Assembly (NCBI GenBank): GCA_030015575.1
Contig: JASDDO010000001.1
Span: forward strand, 326,091,595-326,155,594
Source of the DNA: Agapanthus africanus
Lineage: Eukaryota; Streptophyta; Magnoliopsida; Asparagales; Amaryllidaceae
Direction of reading: 5' to 3'
DNA length: 64,000 nucleotides
The notes beneath the pieces were generated by a model. The model was not told the origin of the DNA and made no database searches. It saw nothing but the letters and a program-made list of their open reading frames with translations. Below are positions 57,848 to 64,000 of the stretch, piece by piece (the stretch's first letter is position 1; every line of letters begins with the position of its first letter). Made by a program: the position numbers and the translations under genes.

Positions 57848-59200
57848 GATCACAAATGTCAAGGTGCACTAGACGAGATCAAGCAGTACCTGCAGAACCC
57901 TCCAGTGTTGGCTGCTCCAGTGAAGGGAAAGCCTCTCATTCTTTACACGGTCGCCCTCGAAGGTTCTTTGGGCGCGTTATGGGCACAAGAGAACGATCAG
58001 GGGAAAGAAAGAGCACTTTACTACTTAAGTCGAGTGCTGCTGGGGGCAGAAAGCAACTATTCCCTCATTGAAAAGCACTGCCTGGCGTTGATCTTCGCAA
58101 TAACAAAGCTTAGACATTACGCATTAGCACATGAAGTCCGTCTTATTTCGAAGGTGGACCCTCTCAAATATCTGATGTCGAAAGCCATATTGACGGGACG
58201 ACTTGCTAAGTGGGCCCTGCTCTTGATGGAGTTCTCGATAACATATCAACCTCTTAAGGCAGTGAAAGGCCAGGCCATTGCCGACTTCCTCGCCGAGCAC
58301 CCGATACCGGCCGATTCTCCTCTGAACTGTGATTTGCCGGACGAGCATGCATTTGATGCGATTAGCGGCGGAAGCGCCCGATGGGAACTCTATTTCGATG
58401 GAGCATCCTCCATAAAGAAACAGAAACAAGGTGTCCCAATGGTCAAATCAGGGATAGGCCTCATCTTTGCAACTCTACAAGGAGGGATAATGCGCTTCGC
58501 CTTCTCCTTAACAGAACCGAGGACAAACAATGAAGCCGAATACGAAGCTCTGATAGCAGGCCTCGAAATCGCCATCGACATGGGAATTGAAGACCTCCTT
58601 ATATACGGGGATTCTCAGCTGGTCGTTAGTCAAGTAAATGGTGACTACCAAACGTGCAAACCGGAGTTGGTGAAGTACGGCGAAAAGGTGCAACAACTAT
58701 TGACCCAAATTCCCTCCTATACTTTGGAAAACATACCGCGTGCGGAAAACAGCAAAGCAGACGCGTTGGCTAAACTTGCTAAAGAACTGGCGGACGAGAA
58801 CCTCGACGACGTCAGAATCGTGGTACAAAGCCGCCGAGTGCTCGCCCCGGCAGAAATATCTCCGGAATCATGCGAAGAAAAGGGAACGACTGAGCAGACG
58901 ACCCTACAAATAAAAGACCATGAGAAGGCCGAAGACTGGAGGGAAGTCTTCATAGACTACTTTAAGTCCCACCGAATGCCCGAAGAAGCGTCCTCAAGAC
59001 ATCAGCTCATGAAACGAGCTTTATCCTTCGCTTTTGTCAACGATATTCTATACAAGAGATCATTTGATTCTCTATGGCTGAGATGCTTAGGACCTGACGA
59101 AGCAGAAAGAGTCATTCAGGAAGTTCATGACGGACTTTGCGGTTCTCACCAAGCAGGCCCAAAGATGAAGTTAAAAATTAAACGGATGAGTTACTACTAG
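57848..59200 (+). pseudogene. Tat RNase H, archaeal-type RNase H, and integrase zinc region
   Basis: Same frame. The first RNase H region (57,935-58,290: TVALEGSLGALWAQ...YYLSRVL...SLIEKHCLAL) lacks the usual first catalytic Asp (normally in a D-x-S motif). A second RNase H (58,382-58,800) has the full set: D in YFDGASS, E in NNEAEYEAL, D in YGDSQLVV, D in SKADALAKLA. This double arrangement is the mark of the plant Tat clade, where the second copy takes over catalysis. The integrase zinc region (HDGLCGSHQ ~59,127) follows. It ends at TAG 59,198-59,200. Confidence 0.9.
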
Positions 59201-59824
59201 CCCACGATGATCCAGGACTGCCTCGAGTATGCGAAGCAATGCCACTCATGCCAGATTCATGGAGACTTCATCCACCAACATCCGAATCCACTGCATCCAA
59301 CGGTGGCTAGTTGGCCATTCGAAATGTGGGGGACTGACATAGTAGGCCCCATTGAGCCAGCATCATCCCGGGGACACCGTTTTATTCTGGCAACAACTGA
59401 TTACTTCTCCAAATGGGCAGAAGCAGTACCACTGAGGGAAGTAAAGACGGAGAATATCCTCCATTTCTTCAAGACGCACGTCATCTATCGGTTCGGGACT
59501 CCACGGCGGATTATCTCCGATAACGGGCCGGCCTACCGAAGCCATAAGATTAGCCGCTTCGCACAGCAGCACAATATAGACTGGAGATATTCTTCGGTTT
59601 ACAATCCACGAGCTAACGGTCTAGCCGAGGCCTTCAATAAGACCTTGACGAAGATCATAAAAAAGACCGTTTCCAGGAATAAGAAAGACTGGCACGAAAG
59701 GCTGCAAGAAGCCCTTTGGGCTTATCGAACTACGTTCAAGACGGCCACGAACACAACGCCGTACGCGTTGGTATTTAGGACGGAAGCAGTGCTCCCCCTC
59801 GAGATAGAGTTACCCTCTCTATGA
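59201..59824 (+). pseudogene. Tat integrase core
   Basis: Same frame; Met at 59,207 is only the first after the stop. It completes the zinc region (CHSC ~59,238) and holds the DDE core: D in WGTDIVGP (~59,334), D in ISDNGPAYRS (~59,518), E in GLAEAFNKT (~59,620). It inserts cDNA into the genome. It is cut by TGA at 59,822-59,824. Confidence 0.92.
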
Positions 59825-60187
59825 GTAGCAGTCCACCACGAGCTGACGAACGAAGAAAATGCTCACCTTCGGCTTGAGGAGCTTGATGCTCTCGACGAAA
59901 CCCGGCTCATAGCGCAACAACATCTAGAGGCCTACAAAGCAAAGATGACGCGCTCATACAAAAGATTGACCAGGCCGAGGACATTCCGCCAAGGCGAACT
60001 CGTACTAGTGGTCAAAAGACCTATGATCCCCAATCGTGCCAAGCGAGGAAAATTTAAGCCGAACTATGAAGGCCCATACATCATAGACAAGGTCTACCAG
60101 GGTGGAGCCTACCTACTCATGGACATGCACGGTGAAAGGCCTTTCAGGCCAATAAACGGCCGCTTCCTGAAGAAATACCACGCTTAA
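59825..60187 (+). pseudogene. Tat integrase C-terminal domain
   Basis: Continues the frame after TGA. First Met is 59,945. It contains the GPY/F-type stretch KPNYEGPYIIDKVYQGGAYLL (~60,058-60,120), which binds DNA. It ends at paired TAA codons (60,185-60,190), the natural end of the polyprotein. Confidence 0.88.
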
Positions 60188-60287
60188 TAAGTAGCAGCCT
60201 GGGTCAATGATAGATGACGACGACTATGTCCGCTCACTATCTTCCTAGGCTCAGACTTTACAAGCAGCAGCCGGCCTTCCCATAACA

Positions 60288-60476
60288 ACGGACCGAAACG
60301 TCCTTAAACTAACGGCGGACCGAAATGTCCTTAAACTAACGGCGGACCGAAACGTCCTTAAACTATCGACGGACCGAAACGTCCTTAAACTAACGACGGA
60401 CCGAAACGTCCTTAAACTATCAACGGACCGAAACGTCCTTAAACTAACGACGGAACGAAACGTCCCTAAAACTACT
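60288..60476 (+). repeat. 27-bp tandem repeat GGACCGAAACGTCC
   Basis: Seven units of GGACCGAAACGTCC + TTAAACTAACGAC. Each unit carries a GGAC/GTCC dyad. It lies just after the polyprotein stop, where Tat/Ogre elements often carry hypervariable minisatellites. Confidence 0.93.
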
Positions 60477-60568
60477 ACCGCAGCATCTTTAGGCTGACGA
60501 GATAAAAAAGAGGAGAGAAAATAAAAATAAAAATATATGAAAAAGAAGATAAAAAAATGATAAAAAAA

Positions 60569-60835
60569 ACGGTATGTCCATAAGCAAAATGGGCACGGAT
60601 GAAAACCCGAAAGGGCTCCGTGAGTAAAAACAGCAGGGCTGCCGGCAAGTGTTCGTGAAAACCCGAAAGGGCGCGACCTTGTAAAAAAAAAAGTGAAAAA
60701 GAATAAAAAAAAACGGTATGTCTATAAGCAAAATGGGCACGGATGAAAACCCGAAAGGGCTCCGTGAGTAAAAACAGCAGGACTACCGGCGAGTGTTTGT
60801 GAAAACCCGAAAGGACGCAACCTCGTTAAAAGACA
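60569..60835 (+). repeat. 144-bp direct duplication
   Basis: Two copies starting GGTATGTCYATAAGC at 60,571 and 60,715; each contains AAAACCCGAAAGGGC twice. The minus ORF 60,489-60,740 across it is an AT-rich shadow. Confidence 0.9.
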
Positions 60836-61324
60836 CTTGTAGGGTCCTCTCGACCTTGTAAGGAGAAACCACCTGCGTGAGATCCTTACGACTCACAAAG
60901 GAGCAACACACTTAGGGATCCTCACGATTCCTAAGGAGAAAATACACTTACGAGATCCTCACGACTCGTAAGGAGAATTCTCTTATGGGACCCTTACGGC
61001 TCATGAGATTTGAAAGTCTTAAGATACAGAAACCTGAACCTGTTCTTAAGCAAATCCTCCACAACCTTCGATATTGCCCTACAAGAGGCTCAATACTGAC
61101 CCTTGTATACAATCCACGGGCGCGAATAAACATTTCCCCAGCAAAGTCCAACCCTTGTAGGTCCCCTCGACCTATAAGGAGAAAGCCCTCTTGTAGGATC
61201 CTTACGACTTACAGAGGAACATACACTTAGGAATCCTCACGATCCCTAAGGAGAAAATACACCTGCAAGATCCTCACGACTTGTAGGGAGAAATACCTTT
61301 GTGAGACTCTTACAGCTCATGAAG
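60836..61324 (+). repeat. Array of stem-loops with conserved loop and co-varying arms
   Basis: Two blocks (60,836-61,010 and 61,154-61,324), each of five hairpins 30-40 bp apart with loops like ATCCTCACGA/ATCCTTACGA and different but paired arms. Examples: CTTGTAGGG/CCTTGTAAG (60,836/60,854), CTTACGAG/CTCGTAAG (60,947/60,965), CCTGCAAG/CTTGTAGG (61,262/61,280), CTTTGTGAG/CTCATGAAG (61,297/61,316). Most hairpins are followed by GGAG(A)AA. The array restarts at 63,910. Not coding. Confidence 0.88.
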
Positions 61325-61392
61325 TCAAAAGCCTTAGTCGACAGGACCTTAACCCTGTTTGCTAAGCCATCTTTGTTCAACATCGACAGAGG

Positions 61393-61780
61393 CAAATGAT
61401 GATTCGCTCCTGGCAATATTCCAGTTGCAGCGATGCTGACGCCTAAACCGGTATCAAATCCCAAGTTCTTTCATGGCAAATGATGATTCGCTCCTGGCAA
61501 CATCCCAGTTGCAGCGATGCTGATGCCGAAATCGGTGTCCAAAATCCGAGCTTGCGGCGGAAAAGCTAGCAGGCCACACATGCCTACGAAACAGCCGAAA
61601 TGATGGGGCAACTTGCAATAAAAAGCAGCAAGTAAAAATGTATGCATGAAAAATAGCCGAAATGATGGGGCAACTCGCAATAAAAAGCAGCGAGTAAAAA
61701 TAAAACAAATAGCCGAAATGATTGGGCACCGCGAAAAATAGCCGAAATGATTGGGCAATCGCGACCTTCGCGATATAAAA
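61393..61780 (+). repeat. Direct duplications with GATGATTCGCTCCTGGCAA and GCCGAAATGATGGGGCAA units
   Basis: An 82-bp unit is repeated at 61,393 and 61,475. Then four AGCCGAAATGATKGGGCA units (61,593-61,765) follow, two of which carry hairpins ACTTGC/GCAAGT (61,611-61,633) and ACTCGC/GCGAGT (61,673-61,695), again complementary changes in the arms. Minus ORFs here are translated repeats. Confidence 0.85.
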
Positions 61781-62100
61781 AGCTGAAATGATAGATCATC
61801 GCGGAAAGAATAAAAGAAATGATGGAAAAATGTAACCTTTCTGCCCTACGGGTGATGCTACATCAATTCCTGTATACAATCCAGGGGTGCAAACAAAGAA
61901 GGAGTCATACTCCTCCCCCAGGTTTCATCATGAGAGGAAGCCAAATCTCGACGGTTCACAAATAACCTGGAGATCATCGCGACGCAGCAGACACAACATC
62001 AAGAGAAATGGAATATCGGCAACCCCCAGTTCCATGGATCAGTGATATACGCATCACCAAGAGTCAAACCTCTATTCCGTGAAATGCGGATACAATCGAT

Positions 62101-63360
62101 AAAATTCCTGGTTACGTGGAACGCGGATAATGTCACTCTTTGACCCCGTGGAAAACGTCCAGAGCGGATCCTGGTCCTCGCAGAGCATGGCAGTGAACCC
62201 GTGCGAAGCATCCAGAGCGGAGCCTAGTCCTCGCCTAACGCGGCAATGAACCCGTGTGAAGCATCTAGTGCGAAATTCCTGGTCACGTGGAACGCGGATA
62301 ATGTCACTCTTTGACCCCGTGCAAAACGTCCAGAGCGGAGCCTAGTCCTCGCCTAACGCGGCAGTGAACCCGTGTGAAGCATCTAGTGCAAAATTCCTGG
62401 TCACGTGGAACGCGGATAATGTCACTCTTTGACCCCATGGAAAACGTCCAGAGCGGGTCCTGGTCCTCGCAGAGCATGGCAGTGAACCCGTGCGAAGCAT
62501 CCAGAGCGGAGCCTCGTCCTCGCCTAATGCGGCAGTGAACCCGTGTGAAGCATCTAGTGCAAAATTCCTGGTCACGTGGAACGCGGATAATGTCACTCTT
62601 TGACCCCGTGGAAAACGTCCAGAGCGGATCCTGGTCCTCGTAGAGCATGGCAGTGAACCCGTGCGAAGCATCCAGAGCGGAGCCTAGTCCTCGCCTAACG
62701 CGGCAGTGAACCCGTGTGAAGCATCTAGTGCAAAATTCCTGGTCACGTGGAACGCGGATAATGTCACTCTTTGACCCCGTGGAAAATGTCCAGAGCGGAT
62801 CCTGGTCCTCGCAGAGCATGGCAGTGAACCCGTGCGAAGCATCCAGAGCGGAGCCTAGTCCTCGCCTAACGCGGCAGTGAACCCGTGTGAAGCATCTAGT
62901 GCAAAATTCCTGGTTACGTGGAACGCGGATAATGTCACTCTTTGACCCCGTGGAAAACCTCAAGAGCGGATCCTGGTCCTCGCAGAGCATGGCAGTGAAC
63001 CCGTGCGAAGCATCCAGAGCGGAGCCTAGTCCTCGCCTAACGCGGCAGTGAACCCGTGTGAAGCATCTAGTGCAAAATTCCTGGTCACGTGGAACGCGGA
63101 TAATGTCACTCTTTGACCCCGTGGAAAACGTCCAGAGCGGATCCTGGTCCTCGCAGAGCATGGCAGTGAACCCATGCGAAGCATCCAGAGCGGAGCCTAG
63201 TCCTCGCCTAACGCGGCAGTGAACCCGTGTGAAGCATCTAGTGCAAAATTCCTGGTTACGTGGAACGCGGATAATGTCACTCTTTGACCCCGTGGAAAAC
63301 GTCCAGAGCGGAGCCTGGTCCTCGCCAAGCACGGCAGTGAACCCGTATGAAGCATCCAGA
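62101..63360 (+). repeat. 171-bp tandem repeat array
   Basis: Units start AAAATTCCTGGTYACGTGG at 62,101, 62,272, 62,390, 62,561, 62,732, 62,903, 63,074 and 63,245. The step is 171 bp except one 118-bp unit that lacks a half. Each unit contains two related ~54-bp halves (CAGAGCGGAKCCTRGTCCTCG...). One copy lies at about 39,567-39,690 upstream of gag. A 342-codon minus ORF (62,304-63,332) stays open because 171 is a multiple of three. Confidence 0.95.
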
Positions 63361-63369
63361 GCAAATACC

Positions 63370-63860
63370 GGACTGTGGAGTCCTTAAAATCCACGGACTA
63401 TGACATCCTTAACCTCGACCGTGATGTCTTAAAACTAACGATCAACCACCCCGATTCCCTACAGACTTTGCCTTGGTTTAAGGGTACATCTCTTCACTCC
63501 TTTGATGCCCGGCGTTGTAATTCCTCAACGTCTTCAAAGAGGTGACGGGTCCCTGCAACCAAACACCGGACTGTGGAGTCCCTAAATCCACAGACTATGA
63601 GGTCCTTAACCTTGACCGTGATGTCTTAAAACTAACAGCGGACTGTGGAGTCCCTAAATCCATGGACTATGAGGTCCTTAACCTTGACCGTGATGTCTTA
63701 AAACTAACAGCGGACTGTGGAGTCCCTAAATCCACGGACTATGAGGTCCTTAACCTTGACCGTGATGTCTTAAAACTAACATCGGACTGTGGAGTCCTTA
63801 AATCCACGGACTATGAGGTCCTTAACCTTGACCGTGACGTCTTTAAACTACGATACCTTG
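63370..63860 (+). repeat. GGAC-N6-GTCC mini-hairpin repeats, 3' copy
   Basis: About 72-bp units with three dyads each: GGACTGTGGAGTCC, GGACTATGAGGTCC, TGACCGTGATGTCT. Four units lie at 63,568-63,850 and one at 63,370-63,440, separated by the GGGTACATCTCTTCACTCC...GAGGTGACGGGTCC module (63,481-63,551) seen also at 39,449 and 40,057. A plus ORF of 112 codons (63,542-63,880) is only this repeat translated. Confidence 0.9.
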
Positions 63861-63907
63861 AGAAACCCCTAACTCCGTAAAACACGGACAAGGATGACCG
63901 CATCCAA

Positions 63908-64000
63908 CACTTGCAGGCCCTCACGACCTGTAAGGAAGAAAAAACTCTCTTGCGAGATCTTTACGACTCTCAAGGGAAGACCCGCTTAAGGATCCTCACG
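63908..64000 (+). repeat. Restart of the co-varying stem-loop array
   Basis: CTTGCAGG/CCTGTAAG (63,910-63,917/63,927-63,934) and CTTGCGAG/CTCTCAAG (63,949-63,956/63,967-63,974) flank loops CCCTCACGA and ATCTTTACGA, as in 60,836-61,324. A third hairpin is cut by the window end. Confidence 0.85.

Larger units (their letters stand above)
39420..64000 (+). mobile_element. Tat/Ogre/Retand-type Ty3/gypsy element, split by copia-3, continuing past the window
   Basis: Order: 5' LTR end (to 40,726), PBS (40,732), gag, protease, RT, RNase H, second (archaeal-type) RNase H, integrase (to 60,187), long 3' noncoding repeats. RT before integrase marks Ty3/gypsy; the second RNase H marks the plant Tat clade. 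Copia-3 interrupts gag. The left limit given is the first point that clearly belongs to the element (GGACTATTTAATCC...); the true LTR start may lie further left, perhaps including the TATAAATAG at 38,081. The 3' LTR end is beyond 64,000. Confidence 0.88.

Noticed and set aside
60476-60740. AT-rich runs as an intron or poly(A) site of a host gene
   Set aside because: Part of tandem duplications directly after the Tat polyprotein; no host coding sequence nearby.
60836-61324. CRISPR-like reading of the repeated hairpins
   Set aside because: Plant retrotransposon context, no constant direct repeat with unique spacers, and it is the loop, not the arms, that is conserved.
62304-63332. 342-codon minus-strand ORF of near-perfect 57-residue repeats
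   Set aside because: It is the 171-bp tandem array read through; a unit length divisible by three keeps any stop-free frame open. No known domain, and the plus-strand copy upstream of gag is single.
63542-63880. 112-codon plus ORF with repeated YEVLNLDRDVLKL units
   Set aside because: Translation of the GGAC-N6-GTCC repeat array; the similar ORF at 39,675-39,926 arises the same way from the 5' copy.

Overview
The window is repeat-dense plant nuclear DNA made almost entirely of nested LTR retrotransposons. I see no host protein gene, tRNA, rRNA or CRISPR array. The plant assignment rests on three things: Ty1/copia elements with an initiator-Met-type primer site (TGGTATCAGAGC), a Ty3/gypsy element of the plant Tat/Ogre/Retand type with an extra RNase H between RT/RH and integrase, and a minus-strand gypsy element whose polypurine tract resembles plant chromoviruses. 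I cannot name the species. A heterochromatic, perhaps pericentromeric, location is likely but inferred.

Left half (1-34,935) is a nest of insertions. A decayed copia pol and truncated LTR (copia-4, 1-3,076, +) abuts the roughly 4 kb LTR of a minus-strand gypsy element (gypsy-1; 3' LTR in two pieces 3,077-6,881 and 27,216-27,491, gutted internal region to 29,962, 5' LTR 29,963-33,181). A minus-strand copia (copia-2, 6,882-27,215) sits inside the gypsy-1 3' LTR. Inside copia-2 sits a complete plus-strand copia (copia-1, 9,966-20,532) with 2,061-bp LTRs, a CCTAT target duplication, PBS, PPT and an unbroken 1,325-residue Gag-Pol. It is the only gene here that looks functional. A further partial copia LTR (33,182-34,935) closes this half.

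Middle (34,936-40,726): a diverged relative of the gypsy-1 LTR, then a tract packed with short palindromes (double CACGTG dyads, TTTAA-centred palindromes) and a TATAAATAG promoter candidate, then the end of the 5' LTR of a Tat-type gypsy element. Right half (40,727-64,000): this Tat element, split in its Gag by a non-autonomous minus-strand copia (copia-3, 41,087-51,204; GGAAG duplication). The Tat polyprotein stays in one reading frame to 60,187 but carries nine premature stops. Its 3' noncoding region is a succession of tandem arrays and runs off the window.

How the parts work together: copia-1 encodes everything needed for its own movement. Copia-2 and copia-3 share the same ruined pol yet have well-kept LTRs, PBS and leader, so they were probably mobilised in trans. 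The most unusual signal is structural. In the Tat 3' region, in the palindrome tract before the Tat gag, and in the copia leaders there are repeated stem-loops whose loops are conserved while both arms change together, including G-T pairs that are wobble pairs in RNA. This looks like selection on folded RNA or on dyad symmetry, and I know of no named feature that covers it.
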